64,000 nucleotides of DNA from Dastarcus helophoroides (GCA_028583605.1 CM053328.1:17563982-17627981), one strand, 5' to 3'. Positions 1-11,496 are shown, numbered from the stretch's first letter. Numbers and translations: made by a program. The notes: generated from the letters alone by a model not told the origin.

Positions 1-2400
1 GGGTGGGTTTCATTTTTTTCTTTTATACCAAATTTTAAATCTTTGAATTTTATGGAATTTGACAAAGTAATTAGGAAAATTAAAAAATAAAATTGTGCTT
101 TAATATAAAGAAATATTATTTACTGAACAAAGTCTCGAAACATTATATTGTGCAGAAAAAATCTACATTTGCCGATCATTTCAGACAATGTAGCAGTATT
201 ATTAAGAAAATTAAAAACCAAAGTTAATATCTTCCAGTTTTGGATTAAATACATACCGTGGGGTCCAAAAGTAAGGCAAGTAAATTCATTATCTACGAAA
301 TTTGAGATTATCAAATGACACTTTTAAGGCATAATTATATCCCTCTCCCTTCAACCCACCTGGAGTTACAATTACCCCTTTGAAATTTTTAAATTGAACA
401 AGGATGCGTGTGATACCTCATTTAAAATGGTTTTTAATTCTCTATTCAGCAGACTTGGGCTTTTTTCGAATTTTGCTAATATTCGTCAAGAAAATAAAAT
501 TTAATCATTTTTAAATATATTTAAAATCCATACAATCAAATATATTTTAACCTATGCATATGTGCCACAAATCTGTCACATTTGCCTTTTCTAATAGATT
601 TTTTTGTCATAATTATTGATTTTTTTTTCTTTACGCAAGTGAAAAAAGTGAAAAAAGAAAAGAAAGTGAAGTGAAGAAATATCCAACAAGAAGAAAGAAA
701 AAAAAGTCTCTTTTGCACATATCTGGAAAAATGATAGATTACAATAAAGTATATAAAAATGCAATAAAAATAATTTAGGCATAATTTTATAATGATCAAC
801 TCCACATGATTTCCAAACCTCTTAAAATTAAAGTTTTATGGTATGTCACTTCTAATGCAAAATGTATGTCACAGTAAACATTTTAACAATAACCTTGAAA
901 ATATATGTTTCGATTAATTTTCTATATTATTGCAAATAAAAAATTAACTCTTGGGGTAAATCACCCCTTCGGATGAGTTTCTTTACAAAACCGAAAGAAG
1001 TCAACTTTGGTTTTTATTTTCTTAATAATATTGCTATATTGACTGAAATGATCGGTAAATGTAGATTTTTTTCGGCACAATATAATGTTTCAAGACTTTG
1101 TTCAGTAAAGAACATTTCTTTCCATTAAAGCGAAAATATAAATTTTAGGGGTGAGACCCTAAACAATAAGTATTTTCAAATTAAAAGTCAATTGTTGACA
1201 TACTATATTGTTGAAATATTGACATAAAATAAGTAGAAGGTGAAAAAATGAATGTTTTACCCCGCAATCTGATAATGATCAATCCATCGCCAACCCTTAT
1301 AAAGGTAAAAGTTTAATATTATTTCACTTTTACTGCAAAATATATGTCAGAAAAAGCATTATAGCAATAAAATTAAAACCATATGTTGTGTTTAATTATT
1401 CATATCATTCTACAGAAAAAAATGACTCTAGGGGTAAATCACCCTTTCCGATGCTTTTTTTGTAAAATCCCAAGACAAGTCAATTTTATTTTTTAATTTT
1501 CTTAGAAACATTGCCAAATTCCATAAAATTCAAAGATTTAAAAGTTAGTATAAAAGAAAAAATTTAAACCCACCCCTATACAAATTAGGAGTTGCAACCC
1601 CTTGGCATAACTGATACGTTTTTAGAAGCACATTTTTATGGGAAATAACGTAACAATGGTTTTACCGAAAAATTCCGATTTATTCTTGAGATATTAAAGA
1701 AAAACTGTTTTTGGAGGTTATCTTTAGGGGGTGGGGAGTTCACCACCTAAATCACAAATTTAGCATCTAAAAAAATTGTTGTTGATACATCTTTTTGATG
1801 AAACATCAACATATAATAAGTTAAAGGTGAAAAAATAAATGTTTTGATTCGCAATCTAATAATGAACAAATCCGTAGGATTCTCCAAGGGTCATAAAAAT
1901 AGGGGTGTTACGTTATTTCACTGTTAATGCAAAATATATGTCAAAATAATCATTATAGAAATAAAATTGAAAACATGTTGTGTTTTACTTTCCATATCAC
2001 TGTACAGAAAAAAATTAACTCAAGGGGTAAATCACCCCTTTCAAGGATTTTTTTTGCAAAACCTCGAGACAGGTCAATTTTATTTTTTAGTTTTCTTAAT
2101 AAAATTGTTACATTTGATAAAATTCAGTTGTTCAAAAGTTGATATATAAGAAAAAAAATGAAACTCACCCCCATTAAAATTAGGGGTTGCAACTTTTTAG
2201 CATAACCAATATGTTATTCGGAGCACTTTTTTATGAGAAATAACAGAGCGTTTGTTTTATCAAAAAATTCCAATTAATTCTTGAGTTATTAAAGAAAAAC
2301 TGTTTTTTGGGGTTAACTTTAAGGGGTGGTTTCGCCACTTAAATCGCCGAGTTAGCATCTAAAAAAAATACGTGTCCAATATTTTGTTATGTACTATAAC
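1..2400. repeat. ~590-bp tandem repeat family with an inverted copy at the left edge
   Basis: The short near-palindrome GGGGTAAATCACCCC or a close variant occurs at 953, 1431 and 2024, each time embedded in the same longer context (an 'aatgatcaa' block upstream, 'ttaattttctta' and a 'ggggttgcaa' block downstream). Spacing is about 478 and 593 bp, so the unit is about 590 bp and one copy is shortened. Positions 1-95 match the reverse complement of about 1484-1576, and 105-225 the reverse complement of about 1005-1128, so the left edge is an inverted copy. No coding frame is credible. I cannot tell whether this is a satellite or an element with internal duplication. Confidence 0.6.
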
Positions 2401-2602
2401 ATATCACAAAATGAAAAAAATCGGTGGGGTACACCTCGGGTACTTTCCTTGTGAGTGAAATTAAAAATCGAATCGACAACGTACAAAAACTTTTGGGAAG
2501 TCAAAGAAGCAAAATCAACATATGAACTCGACTAATCACTCTAAAATCAAAAACGTTGATTGACTGCAGTGACTCCGCTAAGTGATTTGTTGAGATCGCT
2601 GG

Positions 2603-3745
2603 TCCTTGGATATCTTCAAAAATTGAAATACAAATCTTGTCCTCTGAAACCAAGAAAGATTAAAACACACAACAAAGGTTGCTTTAATGCGTTTCGACAG
2701 CCAAGCTATCATCTTCAGAGAGATACTAACACCTAATCCTAAAATTAACCCTTATATACTAAAAATATTCACTTCGTGCATCGACCGCACCCGAACGCGC
2801 ATGCGCATCTAATCATAAACGTCGTAGTGTCACATTTCCTTATCTATCAACCTTAACTATTTTTAACAGAGATGAATGGCCTAAAGGCCCAGCGCAAACA
2901 TTCAAAAGGTAGTCTCCAGCCTTATGGATTGCTAAGCTTTCACATGCATTTAACATATAATTCTTATTTACTACTCTTAACAGTTTAATATTATTATCTA
3001 TCCTATGATATAATTCAAAAGCATGTCGAGCCACACTCTACTTCTCAGTTATTCCGTCCCTCAAATGAGTCAAATGCTCCTTCAGTCGGATTTTAAGAGA
3101 TCGCCTAATCTACCTGACATACTTTGAAGGACAATCTCTACATGAAATTTGGCAAACTATAAACAACCCGGAAGCCCTATTTTCGTAAAATTCCACCAAA
3201 ACCATGCGTAAGCGAGGGTTCAAACGGAAGTGAGACGAACTTAAAGTTTTTGTTTTTATCAGCTCGGAAAGTTGTGGTATTCACCTATTGACATTTTTCT
3301 TATTAATAATTTTATAAATAATATTTGGATCGAATCCATTAACCTCAGCGTAAGTACTAAAGAATTCACGGACGTCAAGCGTATGACTTCTTGGTACTAC
3401 AACCTGGTGGTAGCTATATGTTTAATATGTATATGTTATATGTTTAATTGTCTTCAACTCATTTCCGAATCTTTCCTTATTAAGAGGAAGACTCAGAAGG
3501 CAATGGGTAAGAAAGTTGAAGCTTGCCATTTTGTGTTGTATGCAATGGTTAGAATCGGAAGTTTTATAGCGGAAGGTATTGAAATCTTTCCTCTATACAT
3601 CAAATTCTAATCTATTTTTATTCCTAATAACTAAAGTGTCTAAAAATGGCAATGTTCTTTCTTTCTCTAACTCTACCGTGAATTTAACTGTTGGAAAACC
3701 TGAATTTAATGCATCAATGAAATTATCTAAATTTTGATTTTTTGT
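2603..3745 (-). pseudogene. Penelope-like retroelement: end of RT, GIY-YIG endonuclease and 3' tail, broken
   Basis: On the minus strand the 3735-3240 part reads as the end of a Penelope-type reverse transcriptase: FTVELEKERTLPFLDTLVIR, then FDV-stop-RKDFNT and SDSNHCIQHKMA, the usual block after the RT catalytic core. The tyrosine expected in 'DVYRK' is a stop codon. About 3230-2837 is the GIY-YIG endonuclease C-terminal half (RRSLKIRLKEHL, NACESLA). This is the same protein as the better kept copy at 13.4-14.0 kb. Below 2837 comes the conserved non-coding tail. The copy is 5'-truncated near 3745, where it meets an unrelated Harbinger-like fragment. Penelope-like elements copy themselves by target-primed reverse transcription with this RT and endonuclease. 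Several stops and shifts make it inactive. Confidence 0.8.
2680..2726 (-). ncRNA. hammerhead-like ribozyme motif in Penelope tail
   Basis: The minus strand reads CTCT-CTGAAGA-T-GATAGC-TTG-GCTGTC-GAAA-CGCATT. CUGANGA and GAAA are the two conserved strands of the hammerhead core. The 6-bp stem between them holds one U-G wobble. One unpaired U follows CUGAAGA, and the outer stem is decayed here. Penelope-like elements are known to carry hammerhead motifs. Activity is not shown. Confidence 0.45.
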
Positions 3746-3754
3746 GTAGTAGGT

Positions 3755-3910
3755 AGTAGGTCAAACGCATCTACAGGCATCCTAAGATACTCAAAAAAGC
3801 TTTCTGAATTTTTTTGTAGTTGTTTGTATGTGATGAGATTCCCCATACTAGATTCTCACCTAAATTTATTGTTATAGTGAACACCAAATTATCTTTTGCG
3901 GAAGAAATGA
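3755..3910 (-). pseudogene. PIF/Harbinger-like transposase N-terminal fragment
   Basis: The minus strand reads GVHYNNKFR, a stop, then ESSMGNLITYKQLQKNSES and FFEYLRMPVDAFDLL. The arrangement 'vH..N..R...GEf..Ly.eL..d...FF.YfRM....FD.LL' is the familiar N-terminal block of PIF/Harbinger (ALP1-like) transposases, which lies before the DDE domain. Nothing of the catalytic part is seen. The fragment continues without a break into the 5'-truncated Penelope copy, so the junction near 3745-3755 probably marks where reverse transcription of that copy stopped. It could also be a host gene derived from Harbinger, but the in-frame stop argues against it. Confidence 0.5.
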
Positions 3911-4610
3911 TTAGGACCAAAATTATCTTCCAAAAGTAGAGCAATATTAATTCAATTTGTTGTAATCTTAAAAAGCCATCGTTTTTAGCAATATCGATAC
4001 ATTTTTAACAAGATCTTTATCTTTTCCAACAGTCGATTTTAAAACTTCTATATTAAGCAAACCTCTACAATGTCGTCCCCCAGTGACCGACCCGTCGTAA
4101 TTTCCAACAAATAATCAAGTTTTATATGTACTTAAATGTCATTTAGAAATTCTAAACTTGACAAAGAATGTAGCCAGATAATAATGGGAAATCTGCCTTC
4201 GAATTAATTTGATTCATATACACCCTAAAGGTTGTCTTTTAAATAAATGTGAAATTATTGATATTTAATGGAAAAAAATTAGACAATAATAATTATTGTG
4301 TTATCTTTAAATACATTTATGGTTCAAATGAACTGAAAAGCTGATTTTTGATGTGCACATAAATCTGGCTAGAGCCTTTTGTGCTGGATTAAAAAAACCT
4401 CAAATATGCAAAATAAAATAATGCATTATGCATTTATTGAAAAGTTTTAATATATGCGCTTAATGTGTATTTTGCATATAATCCAGTCTCTAACGGTAAT
4501 AATTTTTACTCGGAGTGCCACATTCCTGTCTCCCTTATTGAGAAGTAAAAACTTAACCAGACACATTTCGAAAATGCCGTAAGTCATCGATCAAAATCCA
4601 ATTAGTTAAA
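3911..4610. other. AT-rich stretch without recognised features
   Basis: No coding frame, terminal repeat or RNA gene is seen. It holds short A/T runs and ordinary AT-rich DNA. Confidence 0.5.
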
Positions 4611-4623
4611 ATTAACAAAGACC

Positions 4624-4885
4624 TCATGAACAACATTGTGCCAATCTGGGGCAAGTTTCGGATGACTCATCTTGGCGCAAAACTATTTGACGGCGGCGGC
4701 GGCGACGCCGGTTCTGACGTGCATCGGAGCCGGCCAAGTTGCAGCCTGCATGCGGATAAATTAACCGGAGCAACATTAAGGCCAAGTGCTCTTCGATTAT
4801 TACAAGGGGGAAGCTGCCATTATAACTATAATTTCCTTTACAACAATGCAACATGATAGCAGACAGTACAAAGTAAAAGCCGTAC
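4624..4885. other. GC-rich island with a CGG run
   Basis: This block is much richer in G+C than its surroundings and contains CGGCGGCGGCGGCGACG near 4691. Open frames of 76-87 codons exist on both strands at once, as expected from base composition rather than coding. Neither product is recognised. The sequence lacks the decay seen in nearby elements, so a conserved non-coding or promoter-proximal element of a host gene is possible. That is inference only. Confidence 0.3.
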
Positions 4886-5266
4886 AAAATAGGTAGAGTA
4901 CACCATTACAGTGAACTCAAAGAACCCCCCCCCTTATCTTTCTAATAATCGCGTTCGTTGGGTATAACAGAGCACAACCGCAAGGTCTTTAACATTGTCA
5001 TGGAAAATTAAACTGGGTTTTTCTTTTTTTTTTGTCATTGTTGACTTCCGACAAATTAGTTCTTGCATATTTACGACGTATTTTGCCGAACGCTTATTTC
5101 GTTTTCTCTTTATTACGAGAAACTTTTTGTTCTGAGATAAATGAGCAATATTAAATTAAATTAAGGACATAGAAAATATTACATTTTGTAACGCAAACAA
5201 ATTAATTGAAAATAATACAATTTCTCAGAACTCCTGATCTGTTTTCGCGTTTGAAATCAAAAATAT

Positions 5267-5639
5267 TGTAACGCAATGTAAATAGATGGAATAGGATTTA
5301 GAATAGAATTGTAGAATTTAGTAAATAAAAAAAGTTTCTAGAAGGTTCTGATAAGGGGAAAGCGGCCGCGATAACGAAACAAACGGCAAATAAGCGTTCC
5401 AGAAATTTCGGCATTCGATAAGCCTTATCTGCCGAAAGTTCTAGAAGCCGGGGGCCAAAACTATAAAAGGCGGGCAGCTTTCCTTCAAGTCAGTCAGTTA
5501 GAAGTCAGTGTAGTTAATGGGTTAGCAATTAGTAAATAAGTAGTGAGTTACTGTTCAGTTGAAGTGTGCCGAGTTAATTTGGTAATAAAGTGATGTAATT
5601 CACACGTGGTAATCTATTCGAACCGATAAAGCCCTAACA
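5267..5639 (+). mobile_element. solo LTR of the gypsy element, plus orientation
   Basis: It starts TGTAACGCAATG and ends CTAACA, like the LTRs of the full element at 50.8-57.3 kb, which it matches almost throughout, including the GCGGCCGC block, the TATAAAA box and the AATAAA signal. It is 373 bp long and flanked by ATAT on both sides (5263-5266, 5640-5643), as expected of a gypsy insertion reduced to one LTR by recombination between the two LTRs. Confidence 0.92.
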
Positions 5640-5659
5640 ATATATTGGTTTGAATCAGT

Positions 5660-6420
5660 ATTTCCAAAGTTTGAAATATTCCTGAAAAATGTTTTGCAAA
5701 ATTTCACCTTTTTGGACATTCATTTCTGAAGACAGCACCATGCTTACTATACCTAATATGCAAATTACGTGATTACTGACCCATGTAAACAGCATACCTA
5801 CAGAGCAATTTAGCTGATAAATACCGAAGTTGTTAAACTGTAGAGTTTTTCAGGTAAAGGTCAATATCTTTAAAAAAATTGAAACATTCAAAAAAACGGT
5901 TTAAATGCAAAAAAACATTGTAGATATTTTTCTAAGAAAATAAATGGAATTTTAAAAAAAATCTGAATTTTCAAAAGAGTTAAAATTTTCTAGAAAGAAA
6001 TTTTAAGAAAGAATTTGGAAAAGCGAAACTCTTGAATTTTCAATATTGTCACATAAGTAAATATTTTTAGAAATCATGATTTGCAAAAATAAGTAGCAAT
6101 TTTCAAAAAGAATTGACTTCTACGGAAATATGGAAATTTTCTAAGAGAAAAGACATTTTCAAAAAAAAAGTTGAACTTTTCCAAAAATGTATCCTTTAAA
6201 AACCTTCAAGTTTTCAAAAGGTTTTCAAATTTTTGTAAAGCCAAATTAAAATAAAATCAAAATTTCGAGAAAAAGTCGAAATTTTGACAAAAGATCGAAA
6301 TGTTCAAAAAGGTTAATAAGTTTTCAAAAAAAAAGTAGAATTTTTAAAGCTACCGAAATTTGCAAAAAAAAAGAGAAGAAAGTTTCATAATAATTCCGTT
6401 CATTTTGATTGGCTTTTCTT
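5660..6420. repeat. degenerate A-rich 'TTTTCAAAAA/TCGAAATTTT' cryptic repeats
   Basis: Words such as 'ttttcaaaaa', 'gaaattttc' and 'aaaaagtcgaaa' recur without a fixed period. The same texture fills 7260-7650, 23.2-24.1, 32-35.6 and 63.64-63.84 kb. No gene is seen. Confidence 0.5.
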
Positions 6421-6429
6421 CGCCGGTTG

Positions 6430-7060
6430 CTTACTTAATATATCGGGTGCAAGAGGATCTCATTTTTTTCTTTATTTATAAAGAAAAAAATTTTAAAACC
6501 ACACTTGATGTACTTATATGATCATGGTACACCTCTGATTTTTTCTTTATTTACAAAGATAAAATTTTTAAACTTGCTACACGTTGCGTATTTTAAAAAT
6601 GTCAAATTTTGCCATAAAAATGACATTCCTACTGCTGTGACTTTCACTAAAGATGGTAGTGTTACGCGCTTATCGATTCAAACTGATTAACACGTGAATT
6701 GAATAATATCCACTTTGTTACTGAACTTAACTCGGATCACTACAACTGAATAATTAACTCACTTATTATTGACTTCTACCAACTCACCAATTACACTGAC
6801 TCTAACTGACTCCAGGGAAAGCAGACCGCCTTATATAGTTTTGGCCTCCAGGTTCTAGAACAATCCGGCAGATAGGGCTTATCGTTTGCCGAAATTTCGG
6901 TAACGCTTATCTGCCGTTTGCTTCGTTATCGCGGCCGCTTTCCCCTTATCAGATCTTTTTAGAAACTTTTTTATGCACTAAATTCTACAATTTATATTTC
7001 GTTACAATACCAATTTTTGATTTTTAAGTAAAACACCCTGTATATCATTACATTTTTGAA
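6430..7060. repeat. dispersed repeat (copy at 58.28-58.50 kb) split by a solo LTR
   Basis: Shared blocks with 58280-58500 include 'atatcgggtg', 'tttctttatttac.aagataaaat', 'ttgctacac', 'ttcctac.gctgt.actttc.ctaaa' and, after the LTR, 'ataccaa...tttgatttttaa.ta.aacaccct.tatat'. In the paralogue these blocks are contiguous, so the LTR at 6660-7006 inserted into an older repeat. The CACCCTGTATAT end is typical of insect DNA-transposon derivatives. Confidence 0.65.
6660..7006 (-). mobile_element. solo LTR of the gypsy element, minus orientation, diverged
   Basis: The reverse complement of this block starts TGTAACG, ends GCGTAACA and carries the same GCGGCCGC, TATATAAGGCGG-like promoter and polyadenylation regions as the LTRs at 50.8 and 57.0 kb, but with many substitutions. 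It is older than the copy at 5.3 kb. No clean target duplication remains. Confidence 0.88.
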
Positions 7061-7980
7061 ATATGCACAACTTTCTAAATACAACACACCTAAAATAAGT
7101 GATTTCTAAAGGAGCGAAAATTTTTTTGGTCTCATTTTATTTTTCAACCTATAAGGCTATGACTTATTACGCATTAACGCTACAAAAATCAAATCGCGTG
7201 AAAAAAAAGGGGTATTTTGTTATTTTATCAGGTGATAAGTAACACAAATGGATTTTATACCATAATTTCATTTTAAAAAAAACTTTCAAGTTTTTAAAGG
7301 AAATCCAAATTTTTTAAAAACCGAATTTAAAAAAGTCTAAATTTTGAGAGAAAGTAAAAATTTCAAAACAAGATCAAAATTTTCAGAAAGGCTAAAAGTT
7401 GAAAAGAATAATTTTAAAAAAACTAATTAAAAAAACAGAATTCTTCAAATAAATATGATTTTTTTAGAGTTTTTTAAGAGTCTAAATTTACAAATAGAGT
7501 TGACATTTCGAAAAAACGTCAACATTTTAGAAAGAATGTTCAAAATTAAAAATATGATTCTTTCAAAAAAGTTGAGCTCTTCAGAAAATCTCGATCTCAA
7601 AATTTTGATTTTAATAGCAGCATTTCTAAGAAAAGTTTTTTTAACTTTTTCTCAAAATTTCGAGTTTGCTCTTTCATTTTTTTTAATCCCCAACTTTAAC
7701 ACTAGAAATGTTAGATATCGAAATAATTTAAACGCAGTGTTTATTTATTTTCAATGTGGTATACCATGAACTGAAAATCTAAAATTGTGGTTATTCTCCA
7801 TTTTTACATATTGTTAAAAAATAAAAAAGAAAAACAAAGAAAGAAAATACAGATATGAAAAATAGAATAACATAAACATAAGAAAAGTAAAAATTACAAG
7901 AGAGATGTCCTTAAGTATGCTAACTAATAAACGATAAAAAATATAAGACAATTAAATACAAAACCGTTTTTTAATGTCAA
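7061..7980. other. AT-rich, cryptic A-rich repeats, no gene
   Basis: Degenerate TCAAAATTTT-type words fill about 7260-7650. The 104-codon frame at 7455 is a product of that composition and resembles no known protein. Confidence 0.5.
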
Positions 7981-8363
7981 CTTCTGAGCAGTTAAATATG
8001 TGCAAGCTATTCTGGAGTGGTGTTGGGTTGCTACATAGCAATCTGCTACTTTGTCACTGCTACTTATTAAGTAACAGTTGGAACAGTTATCAGTTCCTAA
8101 AAGTAACTGCTACTTTTGGAACACTAGCAGTTGTTACACATAACGTTATTGCTACCTGCTACTTTACTTACTTGACTATCATAGATTATCTCTCTGTATT
8201 TTCGGTCCGTTTCCTTAGGAAATTGTGGGTTTTATCAGTGCTTCTCTTCTATAGTCGGAAGCTTCTTGGAATTCTAATGTTATATCTGAATATAAATTAT
8301 CTCGTTCTTGTAATAAATAATAAGTGATGTTGATAAGCATGAAGCTTATTTTTATATTTTTAC

Positions 8364-9257
8364 CAGTGGCGGCTGGTCTTAAAGAGCGCAAGAGCGCGCG
8401 CTCCTCGTGAAATGAGCGATCTATTCTTTTTTGTTTAATGTAAAAGACTTGGATTTATCACATTTTTAAACACAAAATAATGACATACTAATTAACTAAT
8501 TGTATTTGTGAATGACTTGGAATAGAATACACCAACGTTTGATTCCGTTATACATATTAAATATTACAAGGGAATTTAAATAAGTTGGTGCGCGCAGAAA
8601 TATGCACCTAGCGAGGGTGCCGTGCGATGCCTTTCTACGGTCTTCACGGGATGCGGAGAAATAAACTACAGAACACCTCGTTAAAGCTAGGTCGGGGTAC
8701 GCCGCTCCGCGCATGTGCGATATTGCCAAATGGTGAGTACGAGTCAGAGTTTGGAGTGTGTATTTACGTTTATGATGCTAAATGCGTAGGTCCCGGCTGA
8801 TCTGATTGCGATTGTTAATTGTGCCGCTTCCAGGCCTAACTGCCAATAGTACCGCTATTCACAAAGAGATAGCAGTTCCCAATCTTGGGTCTAATTATTC
8901 ATTTATAGATTTGGATTTAAACAATTTTAATGAGAAAGTAATGAAGACTTTATTTCTTTAAAAGATCGTAGAGCGGATTTTGTTTTAAAAAATATTTGTT
9001 TTGTGTTTTGGTAGAGTTTAATTAGAACCTTGCAATAAAATATATTTTATTTTCAAATGCAGTTTTCATGAAATGGAGATTATAAGATGGTAATTAAATT
9101 TAATTCGTAAAAATACTATTAAATATCACACCTTTTGTGTCACTTTTGTTTCTCTTAAATTTAATATCTTACTATGACACTGGATTCAGCTAAACTCTTA
9201 ACTACTAATACTTTTGCATTTGCGCACCCCCTGTCAAAAAGTCACCAGCCGCCACTG
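8364..9257. mobile_element. non-autonomous hAT element with perfect 8-bp target duplication
   Basis: The ends are CAGTGGCGGCTGGT and its exact inverse ACCAGCCGCCACTG. An identical 8-bp repeat, ATTTTTAC, flanks the element at 8356-8363 and 9258-9265, which is the hAT hallmark. It is 894 bp long with a second GC-rich hairpin just inside the left end (GAGCGCGCGCTC). No transposase motif is recognised, so it would depend on a transposase from elsewhere. Confidence 0.92.
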
Positions 9258-9596
9258 ATTTTTACCCTTCTTTGTCTTTAATTAGTTACTATTAGAAGAT
9301 TATGTTAAAATAAAACAACTTAATTGTACTGATACCTTTATTTGCTATGGACTGGGAAATTTTATGATTTAAATCACATGTTTGCCTCTTATAAATTCAG
9401 ACGTCTCTTAAAATTCTCATAATAGCAAAAATGATTAGTGTTATACCCTACATTCGAGTTTCCCTTTATAAAAGATTGTATAAATCAGCTCTGATTGTAT
9501 AAATGAATTTAAAACATATCCATCTACCAATTCTCCTATCGTTCAAACGTAACTGCGACTTCAGTGATTTAGCGTAGGTAGTGTTATTGTTTAATC

Positions 9597-10237
9597 CAGA
9601 GACTAAATAGACTGAACGTTTCAATGTTGTCTCATGCGTACAGTTGAAGCTAAAATCCGGGGAAGTGGGGAGGTGCATTCCACTACTCTTTGATATGGTC
9701 GGATTAAGTAAAATTTATAAATACGAAACTTGCCGCGTAACGGTTCTAACGATTTAGATGAAACTTTAGAATTAGGGGCTTTTGGACCAATAGGATAATT
9801 TTTGTAAGTGCTTTTTGATAAAAGTTCAGGAGAACTATTTTCAAAGACATCTTGGTTTAATAGTAAAATAATTTTCTTTCAATACGCGACGCCTGTGTAC
9901 AATATTGTTAAGCCGGTGCTGTAAACACGTCATGATTGCAGTGAAATGGCGACGCGCACACGCCGATAATTGAATATTTATATATTTTATTTTTACCTAC
10001 CCAAAGAATGAAACTCTTGATTTTCCTTCACTAATGTGTTCACTGAGGTTTCAACAAAGATCCACAATACACTGCCCCATATTTACAGCCCATTTTCTTT
10101 TAAAAAAAACGATGTTATCTTCGCAAAGGTCTGTCAAATAATAAAAGGGCATTGCGAGCTAGATGGAGCTAGGCTTTCGCCAGGCTTTCAACTGGCTTCA
10201 CTGCTTACCGTGTTAGGTTCAGTCTATTTAGTCTCTG
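9597..10237. mobile_element. non-autonomous hAT-like element with perfect 8-bp target duplication
   Basis: A 21-bp perfect terminal inverted repeat begins CAGAGACTAAATAGACTG, and GTTTAATC is repeated exactly at 9589-9596 and 10238-10245. It is 641 bp long and has no coding region. Its ends differ from the neighbouring hAT element at 8364, so the two belong to different families. Confidence 0.9.
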
Positions 10238-10599
10238 GTTTAATCATACTGTGACAAAGTAGCAGGAACGACTAATTGTAAGTAGCAAAAACAGTTTAGT
10301 GGAGTAGCAGCTATTTCTTGTCGGTTGCTCCTTACTGCGATTTGCGATTGCGTAACAGTGACAAAGTAGCAGTAGCAGGTACTCTTTGTAAGTTGCTACT
10401 TGCTCCGTTCCATATCGTTCCGACTTTCAGTATACTGGGTCTGCTATATGTGATCGCCTAACGCGTATTCATAATAAGTAACAGTGACAAAAATAGCAGC
10501 TATTTAAAACTGTTACTTGGTTGTAACAGGAGCCACTCGAAACTGCTACTTGTAAATAGCAGTTTTGTCCATTGCTATTCTGGAGGTAGTGGTAATTTG

Positions 10600-11495
10600 A
10601 ACACCTATGTAACATAAAGTGGAGAGTATTGCAATAAATTAGGTCGTGGGGCTGAAACATAAAGAGTGATATAAGATCTTGTCTCTCTTCTCCGTACATG
10701 TATATTTAGATTTGATAATAAATCGGGTCAATCCTATTTATTGTGTACTATTTAAAAAAGAAATAATAAGGAATTTAGTTTTCTACGGTCCATTCATTAT
10801 TGTAGAAAATCTGGTCAGCAGTGCATAGTAAGATACTCCTGCTGGGGGGGTAAATACCGTCAATTTTAAGACAGGCATTTTAGGAATTTTCTTTAAATAT
10901 TTTCAATACATTCATTATACTTAATGTATGTAAATTAGAAGTATTTATCTGTAATTTACCTATAATTATATTTTCCCACTCCCACCCGGTATTCACTGTT
11001 TTCTTTATACCTTACGAGCAGGATAGATAGACCATATCAGTCTAGTGAACGGATATAATGAAAGTCGCGCCGTGATTGGTCGATTTTATATCCACACTAG
11101 TGTGGATATGAAATTGACCAATCACGGCATGCGATAAAGACGAATGTCATTTTTAGATTCAGAATTATACCATAGAATCTGTCAAACTGACTTCGGTATT
11201 TACCAAATAAAATATTTAAAATGAGTGCTTTTAGTGCAGAATCAGTAAACTTTATCCCAGCGGACATTTCTGAGGCTGCAAGTGAAATATTTAAGATATG
11301 ATTACCTTAAAAATCAAATAGTAAATATGAATTTTGTTGCGATAAATTTATGACGTTTCATTGACACATGGACACTATGTGAAATATATTAGAAACTGCA
11401 AATATCACATGAAAAATTATTAATTTGCTAAATCGTATTTTAGTCTTTGATAGATCGTAGTCGTGGAAAAAATACACTGTACAACTCGAGCGTAA
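10600..11495. repeat. dispersed AT-rich repeat with inverted GGTAAATACCG ends and a central palindrome
   Basis: GGTAAATACCG at 10849-10859 and its inverse CGGTATTTACC at 11193-11203 enclose about 350 bp that hold the 56-bp palindrome at 11071. The part near 10900-10990 resembles 50180-50250. It is likely a non-autonomous element. Its boundaries and family are uncertain. Confidence 0.35.
11071..11126. repeat. 56-bp imperfect palindrome
   Basis: The arms CGTGATTGGTC... and ...GACCAATCACG pair over 28 bp with two mismatches and meet at CACACTAGTGTG. It could extrude as a cruciform. The core resembles a binding site with dyad symmetry, but nothing identifies a factor. Confidence 0.75.
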
Positions 11496-11496
11496 T

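Larger units (their letters stand above)
8006..10585. mobile_element. GTAGCAGT-rich element, split by two hAT insertions
   Basis: The left part (8018-8330) and right part (10246-10573) carry many copies of 'tgctactttgtcactgctact'-type words in mostly opposite orientation, like the subterminal repeats of a DNA transposon. A 12-bp direct repeat, GCTATTCTGGAG, lies just outside at 8006-8017 and 10574-10585 and may contain the target duplication. Two younger hAT elements (8364-9257, 9597-10237) lie inside. The family of the outer element is not established. Confidence 0.45.

Noticed and set aside
3272..3610. 112-codon plus-strand open frame
   Set aside because: It is antisense to the Penelope RT remnant, whose minus-strand reading is clearly the homologous one.
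4624..4887. Arg-rich minus-strand frame over the CGG run
   Set aside because: The Arg tract is a translation of the trinucleotide repeat, and an equally long frame lies on the other strand.
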